A stretch of DNA of 64,000 nt from NCBI GenBank assembly GCA_016707445.1, contig JADJHR010000003.1, forward strand, positions 744,001 through 808,000. Direction: 5' to 3'. This document shows, piece by piece, positions 1 to 11,249 of this stretch (within the stretch, counting starts at the first letter, position 1; every line of letters begins with the position of its first letter). This stretch comes from Rubrivivax sp. (GTDB lineage Bacteria > Pseudomonadota > Gammaproteobacteria > Burkholderiales > Burkholderiaceae_C). A program made the position numbers and the translations under genes. The notes under the pieces were generated by a model. That model was not told where the DNA came from. It saw only the letters and a list, made by a program, of their open reading frames with translations, and did no database searches.

Positions 1-1513
1 TCGTCGTCCAGCGAAACCCGCGCTCGGTGGGCGGCCAGTGCCGTGGCCCGGTAGACGGCGCCCGAATCGAGAAACTGCCAACCCAGCCGCCGCGCCAGCG
101 CCGCGGCCAGCGTGCCCTTGCCCGACGCTGACGGTCCGTCGATGGTGATCACCGGCAGATCGTCGACATCGGCCCGCACCAGGTCGAACAGGGCCTCGAA
201 GTAGTCGGGGAAGGTCTTGGCCACGCAGCGCGGGTCGAGGATGCGCAGCGGCTGCGCCGGCCGCGCGCCGGCCAGCGGGTTGAACGCCGCCAGCGACAGG
301 CACATCGCCATGCGGTGGTCGTCGTAGGTTTCGATGGTGGCGGCCCGCCAGACGCGTGGCGGGCTGATCTCGATGAAGTCGTCGCCCTCGACCACGCCGG
401 CGCCGAGCTTGCGCAGCTCGGCGGCCATCGCCGCGATGCGGTCGGTCTCCTTCACGCGCCAGCTGGCGATGCCCGTCAGGCGGGTGGTGCCGGTGGCGTA
501 CAGCGCCATCACCGCCAGCGTCATCGCGGCATCGGGGATGTGGTTGCAGTCCAAGCGACACCGGCGACAGCGGAAAGCGGCCGCGTCGCACCTCGATCCA
601 CCCCGGTCCGGTCTTCACTTGGGCGCCCATCGCCTGCGCGGCCTCGACGAAATCGAAGTCGCCCTGGATCGAGTCGCTGCCCACGCCCTCGATGCGCAGC
701 GGCGCATCGAACGCAGCGATCGCGCCCAGCGCGATGAAGTACGAGGCCGACGAGGCATCGCCCTCGACATGGATGCGGCCCGGCGACCGATAGCGGCTGC
801 CGGCGGGGATCGTGAAGCGGCTCCAGCCGTCGCGCAGCACCTTGATGCCGAAGCGCGCCAGCAGCTTGAGCGTGATCTCGACATAGGGCTTGGAGATCAG
901 CTCGCCCTCGACCTCGATCACCACCGGCCCCTGGCCGGCCACCAGCGGCAGCGCCAGCAGCAGCGCGGTCAGGAACTGGCTGGACACGTCACCGCGCACG
1001 CGGATCGGCCGCGTGACGTCCAGTCGGTCACCCGCGTTTCCGCGCACGCGCAAGGGGGGGTAGCCGGGCTGCCCCAGTTCGTCGATCGTGCAGCCCAGCG
1101 GGCGCAGCGCGTCGACCAGGTCGCCGATCGGGCGCTCGTGCATGCGCGGCACGCCGCGCAGTTCGAAGCGCCGCCCTGCGTGGCGGCCAGCACCGCCAGC
1201 GCGGCGGCGAGCGGGCGCATCGCGGTGCCGGCGTTGCCGAGGAACAGTTCGGCCTCGTGCACGGCCAGCCGGCCGCCGAGGCCGCGCACACGCAGCGCCT
1301 GCCGCCGTGCTCGACGGCGCAGCCCAGAGCGCGCAGGGCGTCCAGCATCACCCGCGTGTCGTCGGAGTCCAGCAGGTCATGCAGTTCGGTCACGCCCTCG
1401 GCCAGGCCGGCCAGCAGCAGCACGCGATTGGAGATGGACTTCGATCCGGGCAGGCGCACCGTGCCGGCGGCGCCACGCAGCGGCGGCAGGTCGAGATGGG
1501 GAATGGACAGCAT
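1..1513 (-). CDS. aroA-cmk: AroA-Cmk fusion: 3-phosphoshikimate 1-carboxyvinyltransferase / cytidylate kinase (partial, frameshifted)
   Basis: EPSP synthase makes 5-enolpyruvylshikimate-3-phosphate in the shikimate pathway; cytidylate kinase phosphorylates CMP. The N-terminus starts at 1513 (MLSIPHLDLPPL) and carries the EPSP synthase motif RLPGSKSISNR. Further on come LFLGNAGTAMRP, the catalytic-region motif CNHIPDAAMT, and KETDRI. The AroA C-terminus (YDDHRMAM, then LAAFNPLAG and CVAKTFPDYF) runs without any stop into a kinase P-loop, ITIDGPSASGKGT, near 135-110. The two enzymes are therefore fused, and the kinase part leaves the window at base 1. Three frame breaks interrupt the AroA part, near 1300, 1177 and 553. 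The reading frame is clear on either side of each, so single-base errors are more likely than decay. The fusion is known in several Burkholderiales. No stop separates it from tyrA upstream. Confidence 0.88.
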
Positions 1514-2414
1514 GCGTGGCGGGCCCCTGGCGGGCCGGGGCCGGGCACCCGGGCGCCCCATCTGCCAGGCCGCTGCGGCCTTCGGCGGGACCGCGGATCA
1601 GGTCTTCCAGCGCATCGCCGTTGCCTTCGCGCATGACGTGTTCAAGTGCATCCAGCGCATGGCGGAAGCGCTGCGCCTGCTTGAGCACCTCTTCGCGGTT
1701 GGCGACCAGGATGTCGCGCCACATCTCGGGGCTGCTGGCGGCGATGCGTGTGAAGTCGCGGAAGCCCGGGCCGGCCAGCGACAGGAAGTCCTTGCCCGCC
1801 GGCTGGTTGACCACCGAGCTGAAGTAGGCGAAGGCCAGCAGGTGCGGCAGGTGGCTGACGGCTGCGAAGGCCGCATCGTGGTTCTCGGCCGTCATCTTCA
1901 GCACCTGGGTGCCGATCGCCGACCAGACGTCAGTGGCCTTCTGCACCAGTTCGGGCGCGTTCTGCGGCAGCGGCGTCAGGATGACCTGGCGACCGTTGTA
2001 CAGCGACGCATCGGCATGCTGGATGCCGGACATCTCCTTGCCGGCGATCGGGTGCGCGGGCACGAAGGCGCCCACGCGTTCACGCAGCACGCGGCGTGCC
2101 GCATCGACGACGTCGCGCTTGGTGCTGCCGACATCCATCACCAGCATGCCGGGCTCGACCAGATGGCGGATGGCCTTGAAGGTGGCTTCGGTGGCGGCCA
2201 CCGGCACCGAGATCAGCACGATGTCAGACCCGGAAACCGCCAGCAGCGCCGATTCGGCGGCGACGTCGATGACGCCGAGCTTGCGCGCCCGTTCGGTGGT
2301 CGACGGCGACTTGCTGTAGCCGACCACCCGCTTGACCAGGCCGGCGCGTTTGAGCGCCAGCGCAAACGACCCGCCCATCAGGCCGCAGCCGATCACTCCC
2401 AATTGGTTGAACAT
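1514..2414 (-). CDS. tyrA: Prephenate dehydrogenase
   Basis: This enzyme oxidatively decarboxylates prephenate to 4-hydroxyphenylpyruvate in tyrosine synthesis. The N-terminus shows the NAD-binding glycine motif GVIGCGLMGGSFA. Further in are the family motifs DVGSTK, PAHPIAGKE and VSHLPHLLAFA, and the helical C-terminal domain ends around DALEDLIR. The start ATG at 2414 lies 17 bp after the pheA stop on the same strand. After LEDLIR the frame appears to slip: the continuation AWQMGRPGAR lies in another frame, and that frame runs straight into aroA. No stop exists in any of the three frames between the end of the tyrA homology and the aroA start, so the 3' boundary given here is nominal. Either a stop was lost to an indel or TyrA is fused to AroA-Cmk. 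Confidence 0.9.
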
Positions 2415-2430
2415 GCTCAGTTGCGGCGTG

Positions 2431-3534
2431 TCAATGGGCGTCGATCGGGTAGCTGCCCAGCACCTTGAAGAAGGCGCAGCTCGCGCGCAGCTCGCGCAAG
2501 GCCGTGGCCACCCGCGCGTCGTCGACGTGGCCCTCGATGTCGATGTAGAAGTAGTACTCCCACTGACCCGAACGCGCCGGGCGCGACTCGAAGCGGGTCA
2601 TCGACACGCCGTTGTTCTTCAGCGGCACCAGCAGGTCGTGCACGGCGCCGGGCTTGTTCGTCACCGACACCACCAGACTGGTGCAGTCGTGGCCCGAGGC
2701 CTTGGGTGCAGGGTGCTGCTGCGGATGCGCCACGATGACAAAACGCGTGCGGTTGTTGGGGTCGTCCTGGATGGCCCGGGCCACGACGTGCAGGCCGAAC
2801 TCGCTGCCGGCGCGTTCGCTGGCGATGCCCGCGAGCGACGGGTCCAGGCTGGCCAGGCGCGCGCCTTCGGCGTTGCTGGACACCGGGCGGCGCTCGACGC
2901 CGGGCAGGTGCGTGCTGAGCCATTCGTGGCACTGCGCCAGCGCCTGCGGGTGCGCCAGCACGGCCTGGATGCCGGCCAGCGAATCGTCCTTGCGCAGCAG
3001 GTTGTGGCGCACGAAGAGGCTGGTCTCGCCGACGATGAACAGCGGCGTGTGCAGGAACAGGTCGAGCGCACGGGCCACGCCGCCTTCGGTCGAGTTCTCG
3101 ATCGGCACCACGCCGAAGTCGGCCGCGCCGGCGCTGGTCAGGCGGAACACCTCGTCGAAACTGCCGCAAGCCAGGCGCACGATCGACGAGCCGAAGAAGC
3201 CCAATGCCGCCTCTTCGCTGAAGGTGCCGGCCGGGCCCAGGTAGGCCACGCGCATGGGCGTTTCCAGCGAACGGCAGGCCGACATGATCTCGCGCCAGAT
3301 CGGCGCCACGCTGTCGGCCTGCAGCGGCCCCGGGTTGACGGCCTTCAGGCCGTCGATGACCTGCGCCTCGCGCTCGGGGCGGAAGACCACCGAGCCTTCG
3401 CGCTTCTTGATCTCGCCGACCTCCAGGGCCAGGCCGGCGCGCCGGTTCAGCAGCGCCAGCAGCTCACGGTCGACGGCGTCGATGCCTTCGCGCAGCGACA
3501 TCAGTCCAGCGTCGATCTGACCCGGATCAGACAC
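2431..3534 (-). CDS. pheA: Bifunctional chorismate mutase / prephenate dehydratase (P-protein)
   Basis: This protein converts chorismate to prephenate and then to phenylpyruvate for phenylalanine synthesis in the cytoplasm. Residues about 10-90 are an AroQ chorismate mutase helix bundle (LREGIDAVDRELLALLNRR, with downstream KKREGS). Residues about 95-275 are the dehydratase domain, opening with VAYLGPAGTFSE and containing the substrate motif NRTRF. Residues about 285-360 form an ACT regulatory domain with the ESRP motif that binds phenylalanine, so feedback inhibition is expected. The 367-residue length is normal and the frame is intact, unlike its neighbours. It is transcribed with tyrA and aroA-cmk downstream. 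The usual betaproteobacterial neighbour serC is absent; the DUF2059 gene and gyrA lie upstream instead. Confidence 0.95.
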   Translation of the reverse strand: MSDPGQIDAGLMSLREGIDAVDRELLALLNRRAGLALEVGEIKKREGSVVFRPEREAQVIDGLKAVNPGPLQADSVAPIWREIMSACRSLETPMRVAYLGPAGTFSEEAALGFFGSSIVRLACGSFDEVFRLTSAGAADFGVVPIENSTEGGVARALDLFLHTPLFIVGETSLFVRHNLLRKDDSLAGIQAVLAHPQALAQCHEWLSTHLPGVERRPVSSNAEGARLASLDPSLAGIASERAGSEFGLHVVARAIQDDPNNRTRFVIVAHPQQHPAPKASGHDCTSLVVSVTNKPGAVHDLLVPLKNNGVSMTRFESRPARSGQWEYYFYIDIEGHVDDARVATALRELRASCAFFKVLGSYPIDAH

Positions 3535-3563
3535 GGGGTCTCCGCTGGAGCCGCATCGTCATT

Positions 3564-4126
3564 TCACTTGCCGGCCGGTGCCGACGCCGCGGGCTGCTCG
3601 AGCGCCCACGGCCTGCTGCAGGTTGCGCAGCTTGGGCTCCATCACCGGCCGCATCTCGGCCACCAGCTTCTCGGCCAGGGCCTTCTGCATCTCGGCGCCC
3701 AGCGCCTGGTACTTGCGGTTGATGGGCGACTCGATGATGGCGATGAGCTGCTTGAGCTCGTCCTCGGTGAACTTTTCTTCCAGGATCGGGCCCAGGATGG
3801 CTGGCGCCAGCTTGCCGGCCTTCTCGCGCGCCGTGGGTTCCACCTCTTCGACGTACTTGCGCATGTCGGCCTGGATGTCGCGTGCCACCGCCTCGCGGCG
3901 GTCGGCCGCCACGCGCTGCTGCAGCGCGATGCCGGCCTGCTGCATCATCTGTGCGGCCGGCTGCTGCACCAGCTGACGCGCCACGCCGTCGATGCCGGGC
4001 TGCTGCAACTTCATCACCTTGGCCACGAGTTCCTTCTTCGGCGGTGAGGACGGTGACGTCGACGCCAGGGCTGCCCGCGGGCGGCCAGGCCGGCGGCCAG
4101 CAGGCCGAAGCTGAGGATGGAACGGA

Positions 4127-4130
<4 letters not shown>
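3564..4130 (-). CDS. DUF2059-type secreted protein (frameshifted)
   Basis: This is a predicted periplasmic protein of unknown function. The start ATG at 4130 overlaps the gyrA stop (ATGA), so the two are probably translationally coupled. The N-terminus MIRSILSFGLLAAGLAA is a signal peptide. The mature part is helical and charged, with ELVAKVMKLQQPGIDG, a Q-rich stretch (QLVQQPAAQMMQQAG), then EDELKQLIAIIESP and RNLQQAV. This is the pattern of DUF2059 proteins, which end in a similar helical module. Two frame breaks are visible: one near 4072 between the signal peptide and the mature part, and one near 3605, after which the natural C-terminus EQPAASAPAGK lies in a different frame. Both look like single-base errors. 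The function is not known. Confidence 0.7.
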
Positions 4131-6780
<2,650 letters not shown>

Positions 6781-7086
6781 GTAGGCGTGGCACGCCTGCG
6801 ACGCGCGGGTGCGCATCCAGCAGCAGGGCGGGCGGCGAACGGCGGATTCTAAGGGGCCAGCTGTGTCGCGATCGCGCAACAGGTGCCCCGACCTGTGCGG
6901 CGCCGTCCCTCAGAATGAGGTTCATCCGACGCCCTATGGCACAATCTGTCGTCGGTGGTGAGTGCCCGCGCAGAGTCTTTGGCTGTGCCTAGGAAGCGCT
7001 GTGTATCGTGGGATTTGCCCGGTCAATACGCATGTCGTTCTGGACGTATCGCAGGCTTTGCTGCGGCTTTCATCGAGAGGAGAAAC
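6781..7086. promoter_or_regulatory. gyrA-ompA divergent intergenic region
   Basis: This 306-bp gap separates divergent gyrA (minus) and ompA (plus), so it must hold promoters for both. A possible ompA promoter is TTGGCT at 6979-6984, then 17 bp, then TGTATC at 7002-7007. An alternative -10 is in the TATGGCACAAT stretch near 6935-6945. The ompA ribosome site GAGGAG lies just before the ATG. No ORF of note is seen. The promoter assignments are by eye and weak. Confidence 0.35.
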
Positions 7087-7775
7087 ATGAAGAAACTGAA
7101 CACGGTGGCGGTGCTGATTGCAGCTGCTGCCCTTGCTGCCCCGATCGCTGCATTTGCGCAAGCGGGCTCAATCGACAACTGGCGCAATGGCGACGGATCG
7201 TTGGTCTGGAAGAACGGCACCAACGAACTGTGCTGGCGTGACGCCTTCTGGACGCCGGCTACGGCCGCGGCCGAGTGTGATGGCGCCATCAAGGCGGCGG
7301 CACCTGCACCAGCGCCTGCGCCGGCTGCTGCCCCGACGCCGGCGCCCGCTCCGGCGCCCGGCGCCCGCTCCGGCCCTGCTGCCGCCCGCCCCTGCTGCCG
7401 CCCCGCCGCTCCGGTCAGCGAGAAGGTCACCTTCGCCGCCGACGCTTTCTTTGACTTCGACAAGGCTGTTCTGAAGCCCGAAGGCAAGGCCAAGCTGGAT
7501 GACCTGGTGAGCAAGACCAAGGGCATCAACCTGGAGGTGATCATCGCCGTCGGCCACACCGACAGCGTCGGCACCGATGCCTACAACCAGAAGCTGTCGG
7601 TGCGTCGTGCCGATGCCGTCAAGGCCTATCTGGTGAGCAAGGGCGTCGAGAAGAACCGCGTCTACACCGAAGGCAAGGGCGAGAAGCAGCCCGTGGCCGA
7701 CAACAAGACTTCGAAGGCAAGGCGAAGAACCGCCGCGTCGAGATCGAGGTCGTCGGTACCCGCGCCAAGAAGTGA
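7087..7775 (+). CDS. ompA: OmpA-family outer-membrane / peptidoglycan-binding protein (frameshifted)
   Basis: This protein is predicted to anchor the outer membrane to peptidoglycan. The start ATG is preceded by GAGGAG. Residues 1-24 form a signal peptide ending AAFAQ. The mature N-terminus is short (WRNGDGSLVWKNGTNELCW) and is followed by an Ala-Pro rich linker. The C-terminal half is an OmpA domain with FFDFDKAVLKPEG, GHTDSVGTDAYNQKLSVRRA and VYTEGKGE, which includes the NxxLSxxRA peptidoglycan-binding motif. There is no room for an eight-strand barrel, so this is the linker-type OmpA common in Burkholderiales. The frame slips twice within the Pro-Ala linker (about 7360 and 7410, compensating). 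It slips again near 7711, after which the natural end FEGKAKNRRVEIEVVG continues in another frame to the stop at 7773-7775. Confidence 0.9.
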
Positions 7776-7817
7776 TCCGGGCCTTCGGGCCTGCCCGCCT
7801 TCGGGCGGGGCTCCGGT

Positions 7818-7839
7818 GAAACCCCGCCCGCGGGGTTTC
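7818..7839 (+). terminator. Hairpin after ompA
   Basis: GAAACCCCGC, a CC loop and the complementary arm GCGGGGTTTC form a strong stem 43 bp after the ompA stop. A second GC-rich repeat (CTTCGGGC units) precedes it. There is no long T run, so termination is plausible but not certain. Confidence 0.5.
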
Positions 7840-7895
7840 GCAACCCGCCATGCCGGGGCTTCGCGCTTGCCGCCTTTGTTTGACGACTGCTCATC

Positions 7896-8600
7896 ATGTC
7901 CAATGTCGACGCCCAGGAACTGGCCAAGTTCAGCGCACTGGCCCACCGCTGGTGGGACCCGGAGAGCGAGTTCCGCCCGCTGCACGAGATCAACCCGCTG
8001 CGCCTGGACTGGATCGACGGGCTGGCCGGGGTCCGTGGCCAGCGCATCGTCGATGTGGGTTGTGGCGGCGGCATCCTGGCCGAGGCGATGGCACGTCGCG
8101 GAGCCCGCGTGACCGGCATCGACCTGGCCGCCAAGCCCCTGGGAGTTGCCCGCTTGCACGCGCTGGAAAGCGGGGTGGCTGACCTCGACTATCGCGAAAT
8201 TGCAGCCGAAGCACTGGCGACTGAGCAGCCCGGCGCATTCGATGTCGTCACCTGCATGGAAATGCTCGAACACGTGCCCGACCCGGCATCGACCGTGCGA
8301 GCCTGCGCCACGCTGGCCAAGCCGGGAGGCTGGGTGTTCTTCTCGACACTCAGCCGCAACCCCAAAGCTTTCCTGTTCGCGATCGTGGGTGCCGAGTACG
8401 TGCTGAACCTATTGCCGCGGGGCACGCACGAGTACGCGCGCTTCATCCGCCCCAGTGAGTTGGCCCGTCACTGCCGGGACGCCGGCCTCGAACTGAGGGC
8501 CACACAGGGCCTGGGCTACAACCCGTTCACCCGCCGCTACCGCTTGCAGCCCGACACCAGCGTCAATTACTTGTTGGCCTGCCGCCGGGCCCCGGCGTGA
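7896..8600 (+). CDS. ubiG: Ubiquinone biosynthesis O-methyltransferase
   Basis: This is an SAM-dependent enzyme that carries out both O-methylations of ubiquinone synthesis at the membrane face. Near the N-terminus it has the UbiG signature FSALAHRWWDPESEFRPLH. The SAM-binding motif I is IVDVGCGGGILAEAMA, and DVVTCMEMLEHVPDP is motif II. The stretch STLSRNPKAFLFAIVGAEY is typical of the family membrane-interacting loop. Length is 234 residues, which is normal. The stop overlaps the start of the following phosphatase gene by four bases, so ubiG and gph form an operon, as in many betaproteobacteria. The frame is intact. Confidence 0.95.
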   Translation: MSNVDAQELAKFSALAHRWWDPESEFRPLHEINPLRLDWIDGLAGVRGQRIVDVGCGGGILAEAMARRGARVTGIDLAAKPLGVARLHALESGVADLDYREIAAEALATEQPGAFDVVTCMEMLEHVPDPASTVRACATLAKPGGWVFFSTLSRNPKAFLFAIVGAEYVLNLLPRGTHEYARFIRPSELARHCRDAGLELRATQGLGYNPFTRRYRLQPDTSVNYLLACRRAPA

Positions 8601-9256
8601 TGCGCTTCGACGCGGTGCTGTTCGACCTGGACGGCACACTGGTCGACAGCGCGCCCGACCTGGCCGGCGCGGCGAACGAACTGTTGTCGTTGCATGGGCG
8701 TGCGCCGCTGCCCTACGAAGCACTGCGCTCGGTGGCGGGGTCCGGCGCCCGCGGCATGCTGGGGGCAGGCTTCGGCATTGAGCCTGGCGACGATGACTAT
8801 GCCGACCTGCGCGAGGAATTCATCGCGCTGTACGCACGCCGCCTGCTGCAGTCCAGCGCCGTGTTCGTCGCGGTGGGTCCGCTGCTCAGCGCGATCGAGG
8901 CTGTCGGCTGCCCCTGGGGCGTGGTCACGAACAAGGCGCTGTTTCTGGCCGAACCCTTGCTTGTCGGCGTCGGCCTGCGGCATCGGGCCGCCGTGCTGGT
9001 GGGTGGCGACAGTACACCGCATACCAAGCCGCACCCGGCGCCGCTGCTGCATGCGGCCAACGAGCTCGGCCTTCAGGGGCGGCGGCTGCTCTACGTCGGT
9101 GACGATGCGCGCGATGTACAGGCTGGCCGTGCAGCCAGCATGGCCACCGCTGGCCGCCGCCTGGGGCTACCTGGGCCGGGATGCCGCGGTCGAGTGGGGG
9201 CCGATCACGTGGCCGCCACACCCGACGTGCTCTTGAACTGGCTGGAACTGGCCTAA
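8597..9256 (+). CDS. gph: Phosphoglycolate phosphatase (HAD family)
   Basis: This enzyme dephosphorylates 2-phosphoglycolate, for example from DNA repair or photorespiration-like side reactions. HAD motif I is FDLDGTLVDSAPDL with the nucleophile Asp, motif II is VVTNKA, the motif III lysine is in TPHTKPHPAPLLHA, and motif IV is YVGDDARDVQAG. The start overlaps the ubiG stop. Two compensating frame slips are visible: between about 9150 and 9197 the natural sequence AAWGYLGRDAAVEWG is in another frame, after which the original frame resumes with DHVAATPDVLLNWL. The result is a short scrambled stretch, not a truncation. The 3' end holds the probable ssrA promoter. Confidence 0.9.
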   Translation: MMRFDAVLFDLDGTLVDSAPDLAGAANELLSLHGRAPLPYEALRSVAGSGARGMLGAGFGIEPGDDDYADLREEFIALYARRLLQSSAVFVAVGPLLSAIEAVGCPWGVVTNKALFLAEPLLVGVGLRHRAAVLVGGDSTPHTKPHPAPLLHAANELGLQGRRLLYVGDDARDVQAGRAASMATAGRRLGLPGPGCRGRVGADHVAATPDVLLNWLELA

Positions 9257-9261
9257 ACTAT
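9233..9261 (+). promoter_or_regulatory. Probable ssrA promoter inside the 3' end of gph
   Basis: TTGAAC at 9233-9238, a 17-bp spacer and AACTAT at 9256-9261 precede the tmRNA 5' end at 9269 by a normal distance. TAAACT at 9254-9259 is an alternative -10 with a short spacer. The -10 match is modest. Confidence 0.45.
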
Positions 9262-9268
9262 GGATCTT

Positions 9269-9642
9269 GGGACCGACCTGGCTTCGACGTGGGTGCGGAG
9301 TCGACGCGGGGCATGCCGAGCACCAGTACGCTCGTAAATCCACTGGAAACAAAGTAACTGCGAACGACGAACGTTTCGCCCTCGCCGCTTAAAACCGGTG
9401 AGCCTCGCAACAGCTGGCCGATGGGCTGGGTATGAGGTCGAAAGGCTGATTACTGCGAGGTCATTTACATCGGATCGTCTTTGGTCGCGTCATTCGGCCA
9501 GAGCCTAAAACCAAGTGACTCGGGGCAAGGTTAGCGTGCTGCTGCGCGATCCAGGCCCTTAAAACCAAATCAGCCAGCTACGCATGTAGAACCGTCCGGC
9601 GATGGCTTGCGGACGGGGGTTCGATTCCCCCCGGTTCCACCA
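9269..9642 (+). ncRNA. ssrA: Transfer-messenger RNA (tmRNA)
   Basis: This RNA rescues ribosomes stalled on broken mRNAs and tags the nascent protein for proteolysis, together with SmpB. The 5' end GGGACCG pairs with CGGTTCC just before the terminal ACCA at 9639-9642, forming the tRNA-like acceptor stem. The T-arm GGGGGTTCGATTCCCCC is present at 9614-9630. The reading frame resumes with GCG at 9360 and encodes tag ANDERFALAA followed by TAA at 9390-9392, which is the tag expected in Burkholderiales. Length is 374 nt with an encoded CCA. The last 14 bases are the integration site of the element downstream. Confidence 0.97.
9629..9642 (+). repeat. attL core repeat (3' end of ssrA)
   Basis: CCCCGGTTCCACCA is the last 14 bases of ssrA and is repeated exactly at 17631-17644. 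Sequences differ immediately outside it on both sides. Together with the adjacent integrase gene this marks the core crossover region of the element. Confidence 0.9.
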
Positions 9643-9674
9643 GTCAAGGCTCCACAAGGGGCCATAAACGACGA

Positions 9675-9709
9675 AACCCCTAAGCAAATCAACGGCTTAG
9701 GGGTTTTTT
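9675..9709 (+). terminator. Rho-independent terminator just inside attL
   Basis: AACCCCTAAGC (9675-9685) and GCTTAGGGGTT (9695-9705) form an 11-bp stem followed by a T run at 9704-9709. It lies 33 bp after the tmRNA end, within the element. It therefore serves as the current ssrA terminator, replacing the original one now beyond attR. Confidence 0.85.
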
Positions 9710-9742
9710 CATGTCCGCATGAGACCAAGAAGGGCTACTTGC

Positions 9743-9838
9743 ACCGGGTAACTGACCGGGTAACATACCGGGTAACTGATCCCAACCATCCCCATGTGGG
9801 GCAAAGTTACCCGGTTCGCCCGGGGGGAGTTACCCGGA
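9743..9838 (+). repeat. Left-end 12-bp tandem repeats with inverted copies (probable integrase/excisionase arm sites)
   Basis: The decamer ACCGGGTAAC occurs at 9743, 9755 and 9767, giving three head-to-tail units at an exact 12-bp period. Two inverted copies follow at 9806-9815 (GTTACCCGGT) and 9829-9838 (GTTACCCGGA), the last abutting the integrase start codon. The same unit recurs twice at the right end of the element. Direct repeats flanking an integrase gene near att are typical arm-type sites. The copies over the int ribosome site could also allow autoregulation. Confidence 0.8.
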
Positions 9839-11176
9839 ATGGCTGGCACCGACCTTCTGACGGACAAGACCATCAAGGCGGCGCTGAAGGCTGCCGAGGT
9901 GAACGGCAAGGCCCGCAAGCTGAGCGACGGCGCTGGCCTGGTGCTGGAAGCCCGGCCCACGGGCGCCGGCTGGTGGCGCTTGCGCTACTGGCGCGACGGG
10001 CGCGAGGGAATGCTGAGCCTTGGCACCTACCCTGAAACCGGGTTACGTGATGCCCGGGTCAAGCGGGACGCGGCGCGCAAGCTGTTGGCGGCTGGTGGCG
10101 ACCCCAGTGCGGCGCGGAAGGTGGAGAAGGCCGACCGTGCGATGCAGCGTGAAGCGCAAGCCCTGGCCGATGCCGGTATGGCCGGCCCGGGCACGTTCGA
10201 GCATGTCGCCCGCGAGTGGCTGGCGACGATCCATGAGGGCAAGGTAAGCGAAGGTCATTCGGAGCGTACGCGCATCCGGCTTGAGCAGGACGCCTTCCCG
10301 TGGCTGGGCCGGCGCCCGATTGCCGAGATCGAGGCACCCGAGCTGCTGCAGTGCTTGCGCAAGATCGAGGCGCGCGGCGCCATCGAAACCGCGCACCGGG
10401 TGAAGAACGCATGCGGGCAGGTCTTTCGCTACGGCGTGGCCATCGGCGCATGCCAGCGCAACCCAGCAGCCGACCTGCAGGATGCGCTGAAGCCCGTGCA
10501 GAGCCGGCACCATGCTGCCATCGTTGACCCCAAGCAAGCCGGCGCCCTGCTGCGCGACGTGATGGCCTACGAAGGGCACCCGGTGACCCGGGCGGCGCTG
10601 CAACTGTCGGCCCTGCTGCTGCTGCGCCCGGGCGAACTGCGACACATGGAATGGGCATGGCTTGATCTGGACGGCGCCCTGCTGACGGTGCCGCCCGAGG
10701 TGATGAAGCGGAAGAAGGCCGACAAGCTTGACGGCCCGCCGCACCTTGTGCCCCTGGCGCCGCAGGCCGAAGCGATCCTGCGCGACCTGCAGGACCTGAC
10801 GGGCGGCGATGGCCGGCGCTTTGTGTTCCCGTCCCTGCTGACCGGCGAGCGCTGCATGAGCGAGAACACGGTACGCGGTGCGCTGCGCCGCATGGGCTAC
10901 GGCAATGACGACATGACCGCGCACGGGTTCCGCGCGATGGCCCGCACGATGATCCACGAGCGGCTGGGCATCGCGCCGGAAGTGATCGAGGCGCAACTGG
11001 CGCACGCGGTGGGTGACGCGCTGGGTCGGGCCTATAACCGCACGCAGTTCGCAGAACAGCGGCGCGACATGATGGTGAAGTGGGCCGACTATCTGCGACC
11101 AGGTTGCGCCGACGGCGCCCAGGTCGCTGCTTTGCCGTTCAAGGCTGCGATGTTGTTCGAGCCGCGCCTGGGGTAG
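9839..11176 (+). CDS. int: Tyrosine recombinase / integrase of the P4 (DUF4102) type
   Basis: This protein catalyses site-specific insertion and excision of the element at the ssrA 3' end. The N-terminal about 90 residues form an arm-binding DUF4102-type domain (GLVLEARPTGAGWWRLRYW, then MLSLGTYPETGLRDAR). A core-binding SAM-like domain covers about residues 115-200 (WLATIHEGKVSEGHSERTR). The catalytic domain has the Arg motif LLLRPGELRHMEW, an HGFRAMART box carrying His and Arg, and LAHAVGDALGRAYNRT with the terminal Tyr nucleophile. The start was placed at ATG 9839 because GGGGGGAG lies 9 bp upstream; the in-frame ATG at 9794 has no ribosome site. Length is 445 residues. Tandem repeats lie immediately upstream. 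Confidence 0.95.
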   Translation: MAGTDLLTDKTIKAALKAAEVNGKARKLSDGAGLVLEARPTGAGWWRLRYWRDGREGMLSLGTYPETGLRDARVKRDAARKLLAAGGDPSAARKVEKADRAMQREAQALADAGMAGPGTFEHVAREWLATIHEGKVSEGHSERTRIRLEQDAFPWLGRRPIAEIEAPELLQCLRKIEARGAIETAHRVKNACGQVFRYGVAIGACQRNPAADLQDALKPVQSRHHAAIVDPKQAGALLRDVMAYEGHPVTRAALQLSALLLLRPGELRHMEWAWLDLDGALLTVPPEVMKRKKADKLDGPPHLVPLAPQAEAILRDLQDLTGGDGRRFVFPSLLTGERCMSENTVRGALRRMGYGNDDMTAHGFRAMARTMIHERLGIAPEVIEAQLAHAVGDALGRAYNRTQFAEQRRDMMVKWADYLRPGCADGAQVAALPFKAAMLFEPRLG

Positions 11177-11249
11177 CTCTTAACAAGAAACACCCGTCCC
11201 CCGGCAGGGCTGGCGCGGCACCCTTGTACCGGGGTGCATCGGGGGATGC

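Noticed and set aside
2332..4047. Long plus-strand ORF opposite tyrA/pheA and similar long antisense frames (for example 4190-6115, 50731-52986, 60559-62070)
   Set aside because: They lie exactly opposite strong conserved genes and have the His/Arg/Ala-rich composition of antisense frames in high-GC DNA; none shows a recognisable domain.
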